From an uncultured Oscillospiraceae bacterium (GTDB lineage: Bacteria > Bacillota > Clostridia > Oscillospirales > Oscillospiraceae): a stretch of DNA of 64,000 bases. The DNA is taken from the NCBI GenBank assembly GCA_944382965.1, contig CALWOA010000012.1, positions 1-64,000 on the forward strand. Reading direction: 5' to 3'. Below, piece after piece: positions 37,062 to 45,752 of this stretch; within the stretch, counting starts at the first letter, position 1, and each line of letters opens with the position of its first letter. Position numbers and translations under genes: made by a program. Below the pieces are notes generated by a model, which was given only the letters and a program-made list of their open reading frames with translations, had not been told where the DNA came from and searched no databases.

Positions 37062-37997
37062 TTACCGTTCTTGTTCTCTTTGTCGTTGACGCTGCCAGGC
37101 TTCCAGAAGTTTCACAATGGTCTCCTGCATTTTCTTTGGGGTGTAATTTTTTGGAAAGTATTTCCGAAGGGTTTCACTGGTCAGGGTCACCCGATCCCAT
37201 TCGGATTTCTTTTCCTCGCTCATAATGGCACACATGACATCCGGGGTCAGATGTCCCTCCTGGCTGAATTTCTTCAGCCGCTGGGCCTGGGATAAGGAAG
37301 GGGTAGCCTGTTCGCTGTCCATGGCATCCAGCAGCTGTTCCTGTTCCTCCTTCTTGAGAAAAGAGAGTTCGTAGGCTGGGTTCAGGGCTATTTTCCGCTC
37401 GTCCACCATGTTGAGTAGATTCGGAACCAATTCCGTCAGGCGAATGTAGCGCTGGACTTGGTTTTTGCTTTGCCCAACTTGCTCAGCCAAAATATCTCTG
37501 GATTTCTTCCCATCTAACTTGTGCCCAACTTGGGCACAAGTTAAGTCTGTTCGTGTGCCCTGGTGCTTCATGGCTTCCAGCTTCATCTTATAGGCGAAAG
37601 CCCGTTCGCTGGGGAGTATGTTTTCTCGCTGGAGGTTGGAATCCACCATCACCAGCACGGCGGCATCGTCATCCAGCTCCCGAACAATGACCGGCATGGT
37701 CTCCATCCCGGCAAGTTCACTGGCCCGGTGCCGACGGTGACCGGACACCAATTCATATCCTCCGTTGGGGTCTGGTCTGGCTATGGCCGGAACCAGTACA
37801 CCATACTGCCGGACACTATCTGCGGTTTCCATCATGGCTTCATCATCCCTTACATGAAATGGATGGTTTTTGAACGGGTGCAGTTCCGACAGCGGAATGT
37901 CCCGGATTTTTTCCAGCTTGGCCTCCTGACGGTTTTCCTCTGTCGTGAACAGGTCATCTAGCGACGTCAGCTCGATCTTTCTCCCGCTGCTTTTCAA
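37062..37997 (-). CDS. parB: ParB/Spo0J-family partition protein
   Basis: A 311-residue ParB with the N-terminal CTPase/nuclease-like domain (IPLSELHPFKNHPFHV, YELVSGHRRHRASELAG with the GHRRHRA box) and the central HTH domain (ILAEQVGQSKNQVQRYIRLTEL). It should load on a parS site and work with the adjacent ParA. The start is TTG at 37997, nine bases after GGAGG, within the end of parA (44-base overlap), so the two are coupled. Its own coding sequence contains a perfect 29-base palindrome at 37515-37543, a candidate binding site. In ICEs such genes stabilise the excised circle. Confidence 0.93.
   Translation of the reverse strand: MKSSGRKIELTSLDDLFTTEENRQEAKLEKIRDIPLSELHPFKNHPFHVRDDEAMMETADSVRQYGVLVPAIARPDPNGGYELVSGHRRHRASELAGMETMPVIVRELDDDAAVLVMVDSNLQRENILPSERAFAYKMKLEAMKHQGTRTDLTCAQVGHKLDGKKSRDILAEQVGQSKNQVQRYIRLTELVPNLLNMVDERKIALNPAYELSFLKKEEQEQLLDAMDSEQATPSLSQAQRLKKFSQEGHLTPDVMCAIMSEEKKSEWDRVTLTSETLRKYFPKNYTPKKMQETIVKLLEAWQRQRQREQER
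37515..37543. repeat. 29-bp perfect palindrome inside parB (candidate parS-like site)
   Basis: The sequence is TAACTTGTGCCCAA, one central C, then TTGGGCACAAGTTA, two 14-base arms that are exact reverse complements. Chance occurrence of such arms in coding DNA is very unlikely. It does not match the classic Spo0J parS (TGTTTCACGTGAAACA), but the length, symmetry and position in the partition operon suggest a ParB or regulator binding site. Confidence 0.6.
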
Positions 37998-38775
37998 TGG
38001 TGATCACCTCCTGGGCCAGACTGCGGTAGCCCTCCGCTACCTTTCCAGAGGGATTGTGCTGAAAAATACTCTTTCCTTCTGCGGTGGTTTCCTTGGCCCG
38101 GACGGAATGGGGAATCTCGCTGCGGAATACTTTGATCTTTCTGCCATAGGTCTCCCGAAGCAGGTTGGAAATTTCCTTGGCAAAGTTGGTACGGCTGTCC
38201 ACCATTGTCATGAGAATGCCGTCAATCTGAAGCCGGGGGTTGATCTGCCGTTTCACCTTATTAACAGTTTGCAGCAGAAGTTCCAGACCTTTGGCGGGCA
38301 GGTATTCTGCCTGCACCGGAATGAGAACCCGGTTGGCGGCGGCCAGAGAATTGATGGTCAGCATGCCCAGGGAGGGCGGACAGTCGATGAGAATGTGGGT
38401 GTAATCCGATTTGACGGTATCCAGATACTGCCGCAGAATCGTCTCCCGGCTCATGGCGGTCACCAGGGACACCTCGAAGGCGGAGAGATCGATGCTGGCG
38501 GGAACCAGGTCAACACCCTCCGGATGGTGGAGAATGCCCTCACCGTGCTGAATTGGCTCGTCGTTGAGGATGCGGCTCAGAGCGGTGGATACAGTAAAAG
38601 GCAGCTTGTCCGGTCTGGAATGTCCCAGACTGATGGTCAAGCTGCCTTGCGGGTCTGCATCAACGAGCAGGACTTTCTTTCCTTGCTTTGCCAGGGCGAC
38701 GCCCAAGTTGACACAGGTGGTGGTTTTGCCAACGCCGCCTTTTTGGTTGACGATGGCGATGATTTGGGTGTTCAT
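37954..38775 (-). CDS. parA: ParA/Soj-family partition ATPase
   Basis: A 273-residue deviant-Walker ATPase: IVNQKGGVGKTTTCVNL carries the signature lysine and P-loop, LLVDADPQGSL is the A' motif and ILIDCPPSLGMLTINSL the Walker B. Length and motifs are those of chromosomal or ICE Soj proteins without a long HTH N-terminus. ATG 38775 follows AAAGGAG. It overlaps parB by 44 bases. Part of a second, diverged copy remains at 39192-39421. Confidence 0.95.
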   Translation of the reverse strand: MNTQIIAIVNQKGGVGKTTTCVNLGVALAKQGKKVLLVDADPQGSLTISLGHSRPDKLPFTVSTALSRILNDEPIQHGEGILHHPEGVDLVPASIDLSAFEVSLVTAMSRETILRQYLDTVKSDYTHILIDCPPSLGMLTINSLAAANRVLIPVQAEYLPAKGLELLLQTVNKVKRQINPRLQIDGILMTMVDSRTNFAKEISNLLRETYGRKIKVFRSEIPHSVRAKETTAEGKSIFQHNPSGKVAEGYRSLAQEVITIEKQREKDRADVAR

Positions 38776-38881
38776 TGCTTGTTGGCTCCTTTCGGGTTTG
38801 TTTTCAAAATCGTGGCCGCAAGGCCATGTTTTGCATTGAGTTGGCCGATAATGTATTGCCTTTCACAGGTTGTTCAATTCA

Positions 38882-39103
38882 TCATCTGTTCTTTCCTTTC
38901 TCCTGCGCTGTGTGCAGCGTAGAAAGTCGAGGCGTGGAATATGGACATTCCTTAAAAACACAGGGACGGTTCTTCCAAAAGGGGCGGTGAAAACGACAGG
39001 AGCGGCACTCTGAGTAGATTCCGTCGTATCCACTGTCATAGTGGGAATTGGGCGTTTCTTTCATGAGAGATTCAAACGCTTTGAAGGTAGTTTTTGGACG
39101 CAT
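38882..39103 (-). CDS. Small cysteine-rich protein upstream of parA
   Basis: A 73-residue soluble protein with ECRSCRF and PCVFKECPY, four Cys that could bind one metal, and a basic C-terminus. ATG 39103 is favoured over 39136 because AAAGGAG lies six bases before it. It sits between parA and the parA remnant on the same strand, so it may be the first gene of the partition operon. No family is recognised. Possible roles are DNA binding or regulation of par, but nothing in the sequence shows this. Confidence 0.6.
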   Translation of the reverse strand: MRPKTTFKAFESLMKETPNSHYDSGYDGIYSECRSCRFHRPFWKNRPCVFKECPYSTPRLSTLHTAQEKGKNR

Positions 39104-39191
39104 CTCGTTTCTCCTTTCGTAGATTAAATAGACCATGTAGTAATGTAGCAGATGTATTTAGGCCATCCAGCAAAAGAACTTCCAGACTTCT

Positions 39192-39421
39192 AGCGGTCAC
39201 CAAGGACACCTCGAAGACGGAAAGATCGATACTGGCGGGAACTAGGTCAACACCTTCTGGATGGTAGAGGATGCCCTCGCCGGAACGGATTGGCTCGTCG
39301 TTGAGGATGCAGCTCAGAGCGGTAGATACAGTAAAAGGCAGCTTGTCCGGTCTGGAATGTCCCAGACTGATGGTCAAGCTGCCTTGTGGGTCTGTGTCAA
39401 GAATCAGGAAGTTCTTTCCTT
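39192..39421 (-). pseudogene. parA fragment (second, degenerate copy)
   Basis: On the minus strand the stretch reads GKNFLILDTDPQGSLTISLGH and continues to VSLVTA, closely matching parA residues from the A' motif on. It lacks the P-loop, start and C-terminal half, with a stop just before the first matching codon and unrelated sequence after. It marks duplication or recombination between related elements at this boundary. Confidence 0.8.
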
Positions 39422-39893
39422 AGTGGAATCAATTCACAGCGATGTGGATGAGAATTGTTACAAGGATTACTGCCGAATAGCCCCTTTGGAAGGTGTGTTT
39501 TGTGTGCCTGGAAGGGAGACTGAGCCGTGAGAGAAAGTAAGCTGACTGATGCAGTTGGGTATTCTCCGAACCAGAAGCAGCAGTTAACAGTGTTTCTGGG
39601 CAATGGAGAGGTCTCCATCATAAGCACCGTGAAGAGAACGAGCAGCTATCTGCACTGGATAGACATAGCTAGACCGAACCAGAGAGAAATTTGATCATCT
39701 GCTACAATTTTCTCGCGGTTAACAGCAATTGCGTCAGCCTTTGGCTGTGTGGATATTATTTTCCTGCAGGAAAATGTTTTGATTATCACGGTTTAGCCCA
39801 ATAGTTCTTGACTTCTCACCTCTCCTTGTGGTAAAGTTTTAATAGGTGGAAATATGTGGAAAAATGTGCTTTAAATAGGGAGGACGAAACAAA
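39422..39893. other. Intergenic junction without a convincing gene
   Basis: About 470 bases between the parA remnant and a two-gene cassette. A short plus-strand frame from GTG 39527 to 39694 (55 codons, Ser/Gln-rich, with AAGGGAGA upstream) is possible but has no recognisable motif. The 3' 100 bases are A+T-rich and probably hold the promoter of the cassette. No terminator of note was seen. Confidence 0.4.
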
Positions 39894-40400
39894 ATGGATA
39901 AAAGGCTAAAGAATATTAAACCAAAAGGAGCGCTAGAAAAATTCCTGAAGGCTAAGAAAAAAAAACAACTGGATACAATGCTAGAAAGAAGGATGTCATA
40001 TAATCTAGAGGGTATGGCAGCTCGAACAATTCCCACAGAGAAGATGATGCCCAGAAATGTAAAGGAGGCTGCAGCAATCCGAGTATACGGGAAAGGAGAT
40101 CTAGTGATAGCCGCAGAGTATCCTCCGGACTCGGATAAACCTGTAAGAAACATTGCCACTCCTGAAATACTAGATAATGCATTATCTCGGGGAATTCCAG
40201 TGTGGATTGATAGTGAAAGAATGTCTCAACTCCAACGAGCAAGTGTAATTAACACAATTCGAAATATCCAGAGAGATGTTGGAGCTATAGAAATGGCTCC
40301 CATCACGCAAGATGGCAGAAATATGATCCTCGCCTATAATCTGAAAAAAAGAGTGCGAAATGCCTCGAATATACGGAAGGTCACTAAAAGGACAGGGTGA
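39894..40400 (+). CDS. Unknown soluble protein, first gene of a two-gene cassette
   Basis: A 168-residue basic protein not recognised as any family. The N-terminus is Lys-rich (KRLKNIKPKGALEKFLKAKKKK); the rest looks like a small alpha/beta domain (AAAIRVYGKGDLVIAAEY, GIPVWIDSERMSQLQRAS). It ends in a basic tail. GGGAGG lies ten bases before ATG 39894. The stop overlaps the next gene region, which encodes a two-helix membrane protein, so the products may act together. The DNA is visibly more A+T-rich than the ICE, suggesting separate acquisition. Confidence 0.6.
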   Translation: MDKRLKNIKPKGALEKFLKAKKKKQLDTMLERRMSYNLEGMAARTIPTEKMMPRNVKEAAAIRVYGKGDLVIAAEYPPDSDKPVRNIATPEILDNALSRGIPVWIDSERMSQLQRASVINTIRNIQRDVGAIEMAPITQDGRNMILAYNLKKRVRNASNIRKVTKRTG

Positions 40401-40405
40401 GAATA

Positions 40406-41047
40406 ATGGATCGAGAGAGAGAAAAGCAGGGCCTTTTTCAAAAGATTAAAAATTTTTTCTGTTCTGTATCAAAGAAAAAAGATTCCTTGGATGGGGACCC
40501 AATTACTAACCAAATGCAGTATCTTCAAAAGCAAGCAGAAAATGTTCTATTACGAGATAAAACCTATGCACGAGTATTAGATGACTATGCAAAGCACCAA
40601 AATAAAATTAATCGCAATCAGAGAATTTATAAAACTATATTTTTTACCATCGTCTGCACTTCTTATGTGTTCATAGTAGTAGGGTCGATTTGTGCAATTG
40701 TACTAATTGCGCAAAAGGATGGGATAAGTTGGACAGACTTTGCTTTGGCAATAACAAGTGTTGTGAGTTTGGTTAGTGTGATTATTGTTTTACCCAGCAA
40801 GATTGCAGAACACCTATTCCCTAACCAAGGTGAAAAGGGAATAATGGATTTTGTTACTAAAATGCATGAAATGGATACCCAAAGCTCAGAAACTTTGTAC
40901 AGTAAAAATCTCGCAGAAACCGAGATACAAGACGATGCTATGTTTGCAAAAAGCATTAAAGAGCGGGTAGAGTGTATTGCTAAATTTAAAGATTCCGGAC
41001 AAATAACAGAAGGGAATCCAGACGAAGAGAAAGTTGGGATTAATTAA
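40406..41047 (+). CDS. Unknown two-helix membrane protein, second gene of the cassette
   Basis: A protein of about 213 residues with a cytoplasmic basic N-terminus, then two adjacent transmembrane helices (IFFTIVCTSYVFIVVGSICAI and LAITSVVSLVSVIIVLPSKI) and a soluble acidic C-terminal tail of about 70 residues. A GTG at 40397 overlapping the upstream stop is a possible start; ATG 40406 is also in frame. Two-helix membrane proteins paired with a soluble partner occur in several anti-phage systems as membrane effectors, but no effector family is recognised here. Function unknown. Confidence 0.6.
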   Translation: MDREREKQGLFQKIKNFFCSVSKKKDSLDGDPITNQMQYLQKQAENVLLRDKTYARVLDDYAKHQNKINRNQRIYKTIFFTIVCTSYVFIVVGSICAIVLIAQKDGISWTDFALAITSVVSLVSVIIVLPSKIAEHLFPNQGEKGIMDFVTKMHEMDTQSSETLYSKNLAETEIQDDAMFAKSIKERVECIAKFKDSGQITEGNPDEEKVGIN

Positions 41048-41255
41048 CACTTACGTTAGGATTATTCCGCTCTGCCTTGCAATGGTTCACTCCCTGGATT
41101 CTCTAGCATGTGGGGATTATTTGGGGTTTATTCACCCAAAGCTATTTCTAATTGGATTAATTTGGATGCGATTATTCAATAAATTTGTCTCATAATTCAC
41201 ACCTTTTCGCACTTATTGAAGCAGTTTTCAACCATTCAGCAGAGTCAATGAGTTG

Positions 41256-41300
41256 CTCATAACCCGGAGGCCGCAGGTTCGAGTCCTGCCTCCGCAACCA
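41256..41300 (+). repeat. attL/attR core: 45-bp copy of the tRNA-Met 3' end
   Basis: Starting at CTCATAA (anticodon CAT) and running to CCA, this 45-base segment is identical to 63487-63531. The 3' acceptor strand CTCCGCA followed by ACCA, and the CCC arm after the loop, suit an initiator tRNA-Met (GGG:CCC anticodon stem). Upstream sequence does not complete a tRNA, so this is an attachment-site remnant, not a gene. It separates the ICE region from the second element. Confidence 0.88.
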
Positions 41301-41338
41301 AAAAAGTACCGTATTTCACCAGAAATACGGTACTTTTT
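41301..41338 (+). terminator. Terminator directly after the left tRNA fragment
   Basis: AAAAAGTACCGTATTTC and GAAATACGGTACTTTTT pair around ACCA. The stem is followed by a T-run on both strands, so it can act bidirectionally. It starts at the base after the tRNA CCA, as tRNA terminators do. Confidence 0.8.
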
Positions 41339-41431
41339 CTAACTTTTTAGGTCTAAAAGTTGCAGCTCATTTTGGGCTTTCTAACACTTTTCTAACACAA
41401 CGGATTTTGAAACTTCAATTTCTTCTAACAC
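41335..41431. repeat. Left arm-type TTCTAACA repeats next to the attachment core
   Basis: TTTCTAAC-type motifs occur at about 41336, 41378-41387, 41389-41398 and 41423-41431. The same octamer recurs inside the right end (63149-63340). Such short direct repeats flanking the core are typical arm-binding sites for tyrosine integrases. The remaining DNA to 41593 holds no gene. Confidence 0.6.
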
Positions 41432-41593
41432 ACCATGGCCGGGCAAAAGGATAAACTTCCTTTGCCCGGTCATTTTTTATGGATCAAAATGGGATATATG
41501 TCGTATGATCAATCAAACATGCGAAATCTTGCAAACTGAAGGGCTACGTGTTAAAATGAACAAAATACAAACGAACCTTGGAGGATGCATCGC

Positions 41594-43156
41594 ATGGCAG
41601 ACATTCAGAAAGAACAGCAGCGGGACGAGCTGCACCGGGCGATTTGGGCCATTGCCGACGAACTGCGGGGGGCGGTAGACGGATGGGACTTTAAGAACTA
41701 CGTTCTGGGCACCATGTTCTACCGCTACATTTCGGAAAACCTGACAAGCTACATCAACCAGGGTGAGATTGATGCCGGAAACCCGGACTTTGACTATGCC
41801 GCCATGCCGGATGAAGAAGCGGAGGAAGCCCGGGAAGGTCTGGTGCAGGAAAAGGGCTTTTTCATCCTGCCCAGTGAACTGTTCTGCAATGTCCAGAAGC
41901 GGGCACCCGGGGATGAGAACCTGAACGAAACCCTGGAAACCATCTTCCGCCATATTGAGGAATCCGCCAAGGGCAGCCAGTCGGAAGGCAGCTTTGCCGG
42001 ATTGTTTGATGACTTTGACGTAAACAGCAACAAGCTGGGAGCCACCGTTGCCAAGCGAAACGACAAGCTGGTGAAGCTGCTCAACGGCATTGCCGCCATG
42101 GACTTGGGTGAAGTGAAGGACCACCAGATTGACGCTTTCGGCGATGCTTACGAATACTTGATGACCATGTACGCCAGCAACGCAGGCAAGTCCGGCGGCG
42201 AGTTCTTCACCCCGGCGGATGTGTCGGAACTTCTGACCCGGCTGGGTACCGTGGGCAAGACTGAGGTGAATAAGGTCTATGACCCAGCTTGCGGTTCCGG
42301 ATCTCTGCTGCTGAAGGCGGTGCAGGTGCTGGGTCACGATGCGGTGCGTAATGGTTTCTTCGGTCAGGAAATCAACATCACCACCTATAACCTGTGCCGG
42401 ATCAATATGTTCCTCCACGACATCGGCTTTGATAAGTTCGACATCGCCTGCGAGGATACTCTGACCAATCCTCAGCACTGGGACGAGGAACCCTTTGAAC
42501 TGATCGTCTCCAATCCGCCCTATTCCATCAAGTGGGAGGGAGACGCCAACCCGGTGCTGATCAACGACCCCCGTTTTTCCCCGGCGGGTGTGCTGGCCCC
42601 TAAGAGCAAGGCAGACCTGGCCTTTATCATGCACAGCCTTTCCTGGCTGTCGGCTAACGGCACCGCAGCCATTGTCTGTTTCCCCGGCATCCTGTACCGG
42701 GGCGGAGCAGAGAAGAAGATTCGCCAGTATTTGGTGGATAACAACTTCATCGACTGCATTATTCAGCTGCCCAGCAACCTGTTCTTTGGTACTTCCATCG
42801 CCACCTGTATCATGGTGCTGAAGAAGAACAAGGCAGACAGCCGCATCCGCTTCATCAACGCAACGGAGCAGTGCGTCAAGGTTACCAACAACAACCGTCT
42901 GACCCCGGAGAATATCCAGGCTATTGTGGATGCCTATATCTCCCGGGAGGAAATGGCGCATTTTGCCCATACCGCTGAATATGCAGAGGTAGCTGCCCAG
43001 GACTACACCCTGTCCGTCAGCTCCTATGTGGAGATGAAAGACGAGAGGGAAGCCATCGACATTGACGCACTGAATGCCCAGATTGCCCAGATCGTGGCTA
43101 GGGAAGAAGTTCTGCGGGCGGAGATTGATAAAATCATTGGGGAGATTGAAGGATGA
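41594..43156 (+). CDS. hsdM: Type I restriction-modification DNA methylase (M subunit)
   Basis: A 520-residue HsdM. It has the N-terminal helical domain (ELHRAIWAIADELRG, YRYISENLTSYIN), the adenine-methylase motif I DPACGSGSLL (D230) and motif IV NPPY (N307), all intact. It methylates adenines in a bipartite target and, with HsdS, is also part of the restriction complex. ATG 41594 follows GGAGG; three extra codons back to 41585 are less likely. It overlaps the next gene by four bases (ATGA). It is the first gene of the operon, about 290 bases inside the left attachment site. Confidence 0.95.
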   Translation: MADIQKEQQRDELHRAIWAIADELRGAVDGWDFKNYVLGTMFYRYISENLTSYINQGEIDAGNPDFDYAAMPDEEAEEAREGLVQEKGFFILPSELFCNVQKRAPGDENLNETLETIFRHIEESAKGSQSEGSFAGLFDDFDVNSNKLGATVAKRNDKLVKLLNGIAAMDLGEVKDHQIDAFGDAYEYLMTMYASNAGKSGGEFFTPADVSELLTRLGTVGKTEVNKVYDPACGSGSLLLKAVQVLGHDAVRNGFFGQEINITTYNLCRINMFLHDIGFDKFDIACEDTLTNPQHWDEEPFELIVSNPPYSIKWEGDANPVLINDPRFSPAGVLAPKSKADLAFIMHSLSWLSANGTAAIVCFPGILYRGGAEKKIRQYLVDNNFIDCIIQLPSNLFFGTSIATCIMVLKKNKADSRIRFINATEQCVKVTNNNRLTPENIQAIVDAYISREEMAHFAHTAEYAEVAAQDYTLSVSSYVEMKDEREAIDIDALNAQIAQIVAREEVLRAEIDKIIGEIEG

Positions 43157-43875
43157 GGGGCGAAGAAGAAAGCAAGCGCCTTGACTGGGTAAAGCAGAAA
43201 GTTAAATGCAATTCTGTATGGTATTTTTGTGAAGATCGGCAAAAGATTGCCTGTATTTTGAAAAATGCAGAGCCAAATCCGGCCCCAAGTGAATTTCCGG
43301 ACTTCCTGTTTGAAACGGGATTTATCGAGCAGTTTCAGATCACTGCCTCCAAAGAGACGAAAAAAGGCGCATTGCACAGAAAGGAGCAGGAACGCTTTTA
43401 CAAAGAAGCGGAGCAGCAATTCCGGGCCATGGCCGGGGAGCTGGAACAAGCGCCGCCTGCAAACGAATTGACCTGCAAGATTTGTAACATGGAAGCTCCG
43501 GCATACAGTTACGAAATGTATGAAAAATCTTTCCGCAAAAACTGGCAGCACCATATCGATTCCCTGGAAAAATATACCGGGTGTCGGGAGGTCGGCATTT
43601 TCCTGATTTCCTATCAGGGGGCACCTTTGAAAATGATGCGGCAGGGCGTATTTTTTGGCTTTTATCAACTGCACCAGGATGCCCGGATGCTGCGGTATAT
43701 TGAGCAGTATCAGGACAAGCTTTCCTATGTGATTTTTGAGGATGGTCAAAACTGTGAAGTGATCGAACTGGAGAAGATACCCGCTTTGATCGAGGGAGTG
43801 CCCTGCAATATTCAATTTGAGCCGGGGCGTTGGAGAGAATGCCGTGCAAATTTGGCCATTGATATAATAAAGTGA
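43153..43875 (+). CDS. Unknown protein coupled to hsdM
   Basis: A 240-residue soluble protein with no recognised family, inserted between the M and S genes of the operon. Its start overlaps the hsdM stop. It contains ELTCKICNMEAPAYSYEMY and KNWQHHIDSLEKYTGCREVG, then an alpha/beta-looking C-terminus (IFLISYQGAPLKMM, YVIFEDGQNCEVIELEKI). The C-terminal part recalls small nuclease-like folds, but no catalytic set is clear. Position and coupling imply a role tied to the restriction system, for example control of the R complex or an additional effector. Confidence 0.6.
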   Translation: MRGEEESKRLDWVKQKVKCNSVWYFCEDRQKIACILKNAEPNPAPSEFPDFLFETGFIEQFQITASKETKKGALHRKEQERFYKEAEQQFRAMAGELEQAPPANELTCKICNMEAPAYSYEMYEKSFRKNWQHHIDSLEKYTGCREVGIFLISYQGAPLKMMRQGVFFGFYQLHQDARMLRYIEQYQDKLSYVIFEDGQNCEVIELEKIPALIEGVPCNIQFEPGRWRECRANLAIDIIK

Positions 43876-43890
43876 GCAGGAGACTCTTAC

Positions 43891-45084
43891 ATGAGCAGAT
43901 TGGAAGAATTGATTCAGCAGCTTTGCCCGGATGGGGTAGAGTATAAGCCATTTGGAGAAATGGCAATGATTATTCGTGGAGCATCACCTCGCCCAATAAA
44001 AAACTTTATTACTACCGGCGCAGACGGCGTAAATTGGATAAAAATTGGAGATGTCAAACCCGGCAGCAAATATATTACGGAAACGGCTGAGAAGATCACG
44101 CTGGATGGAGCAAAAAAATCACGCTATGTTAGTGATGGGGACTTTGTCCTTTCAAATTCCATGAGCTTTGGCCGGCCATATATTATGAAGACAGTTGGCT
44201 GTATCCATGACGGTTGGCTTGCCATCAGTGATTTTGGCGATTATTTTATTCCAGATTTTCTTTATCATCTTCTCAACTCAAATAGATATCAGTATGAGAT
44301 GAAGCAAAAAGCTTCTTTCGGTGGAGCGGTACAAAATCTAAATGCAGATATTGTAAAGGGACTGGTTATGCCGGTAGTGCCACTGGAAATCCAGCAGGAA
44401 ATTGTCCGGATTCTGGATCAGTTCACAGAACTCACTGCAGAACTAACTACGCAACTTGACGCAGAACTCACTGTAAGAAAAAAGCAGTATGCGTATTATC
44501 GGGGTGAATTGTTTAGAACTGCTAAAGATGCTGATATTCATTACCTAGATGAGATTTCAGAAAACTGCGATAATCAACGGAAACCAGTGGCAAGCGGAAA
44601 TCGGATTGCTGGAGAATATCCTTACTATGGGGCATCTGGAATTGTCGATTATGTTGATGATTATATTTTTGACGGAGATTACCTGCTAATTTCAGAAGAT
44701 GGCGCCAACCTGCTAGCCAGAAGTACGCCGATTGCGTTTTCAATTTCTGGAAAAAACTGGGTAAACAATCATGCTCATGTTCTGCGTTTTGATACATACG
44801 AAACCAGAAGGTATGTAGAAATCTATTTGAACTCCATTGATTTGTCTCCATACATTACCGGAGGAGCACAGCCAAAATTAAATCAGAAAAATCTGAATAA
44901 AATACCGATTCCTTTGCCTTCTCCAGACGAACAACACCGCATCGTCTCCATCCTTGACCGCTTCGACACTCTCTGCAACGACCTGACCAGCGGCCTGCCT
45001 GCGGAGATCGAGGCCAGACAGAAGCAGTATGAATATTACCGGGATAAACTGCTGACCTTTCCTGAGCTTAGAGAACAGAGGTGA
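43891..45084 (+). CDS. hsdS: Type I restriction specificity subunit
   Basis: A 397-residue HsdS with two target-recognition domains, each followed by a conserved helix. The first helix block is PLEIQQEIVRILDQFTELTAEL (written in part) and the second is DEQHRIVSILDRFDTL, each closing with a KKQYAYYRGEL or RQKQYEYYRDKLL segment. The duplicated pattern defines the bipartite DNA target. The recognition domains are A+T-richer than the flanking genes, as expected for swapped modules. ATG 43891 follows AGGAG. The stop overlaps the next gene. Confidence 0.93.
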   Translation: MSRLEELIQQLCPDGVEYKPFGEMAMIIRGASPRPIKNFITTGADGVNWIKIGDVKPGSKYITETAEKITLDGAKKSRYVSDGDFVLSNSMSFGRPYIMKTVGCIHDGWLAISDFGDYFIPDFLYHLLNSNRYQYEMKQKASFGGAVQNLNADIVKGLVMPVVPLEIQQEIVRILDQFTELTAELTTQLDAELTVRKKQYAYYRGELFRTAKDADIHYLDEISENCDNQRKPVASGNRIAGEYPYYGASGIVDYVDDYIFDGDYLLISEDGANLLARSTPIAFSISGKNWVNNHAHVLRFDTYETRRYVEIYLNSIDLSPYITGGAQPKLNQKNLNKIPIPLPSPDEQHRIVSILDRFDTLCNDLTSGLPAEIEARQKQYEYYRDKLLTFPELREQR

Positions 45085-45752
45085 ACACGTTGGATGTTTT
45101 AGAGTTTAGAAATACGTATTGGAATTATTATGTCCAACTAGAAAAAGATTTCTTTTCTTATAGCCCTTACTGTGAAATTGACCCGTGCAATGATAATGCA
45201 TTCTCAGTTAAATACCTTCAACTGCTTTTGTCCGTATGCAGTGAGATTGACAGCATATGTAAAACCCTATGCAAAATTCTGGACGAAAATTTGAATTTGG
45301 ACAAGGCTGGAATTTATGATTATATGCCTATCCTGAATAAGAATTATCCAACGTTTGCAACAGAAAAAGTGAAAATTCTGAATTATAAATACCGAGATTT
45401 ACAGCCTTGGAAATCAATATCATGGAGACATGCACCCAACTGGTGGCAGTGTTATAACGAGATTAAACACCATCGCGATGAACAGAGAAACGGAAAAGAA
45501 AACTATAAATATGCGAACCAGAAAAACACGTTAGAAGCTTTGTGTGCGCTTTATATTTTGGTTGAATATTGGGCCGCTAGGAATTTTGCGACAGACCAAG
45601 CCGAAGAGCATGATCATACGTTACAACGATTAAAATCAACTAAGTTAAAGTTAGTGAATTGGAATTTCTATTTAACGTTTATGGGGCAAGAGCCGTGGTT
45701 TTGTGTTGACTTGTTTAACAAATATCTCAGAGGTGGGAACAGTTGTGAGTAA
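45081..45752 (+). CDS. Unknown HEPN-like helical protein between hsdS and hsdR
   Basis: A 223-residue, mostly helical protein. The striking block WWQCYNEIKHHR (W121 to R132), followed by NYKYANQKNTLEALCALYILVEYW, is like abortive-infection and HEPN-type families that carry a WW-x-x-YN-x-x-KH-x-R motif. HEPN proteins are often RNases, so a toxic or alarm function within the restriction operon is plausible but inferred. GTG 45081 overlaps the hsdS stop; TTG 45090, closer to an AGAGGTGA ribosome site, is an alternative. Its end overlaps hsdR by eight bases. Confidence 0.6.
   Translation: MNTLDVLEFRNTYWNYYVQLEKDFFSYSPYCEIDPCNDNAFSVKYLQLLLSVCSEIDSICKTLCKILDENLNLDKAGIYDYMPILNKNYPTFATEKVKILNYKYRDLQPWKSISWRHAPNWWQCYNEIKHHRDEQRNGKENYKYANQKNTLEALCALYILVEYWAARNFATDQAEEHDHTLQRLKSTKLKLVNWNFYLTFMGQEPWFCVDLFNKYLRGGNSCE

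Noticed and set aside
38813..38826. TGGCC-GCAA-GGCCA inverted repeat before parA as an operator or parS
   Set aside because: Arms of five bases are too short to separate from chance in this GC-rich context.
39527..39694. Short plus-strand frame from GTG with AAGGGAGA upstream
   Set aside because: Only 55 codons, no recognisable domain, and located in a recombined junction; too weak to call a gene.
41256..41300. A functional tRNA-Met gene
   Set aside because: Only the anticodon loop to CCA is present at both copies; the acceptor and D-arm 5' half cannot be found upstream.
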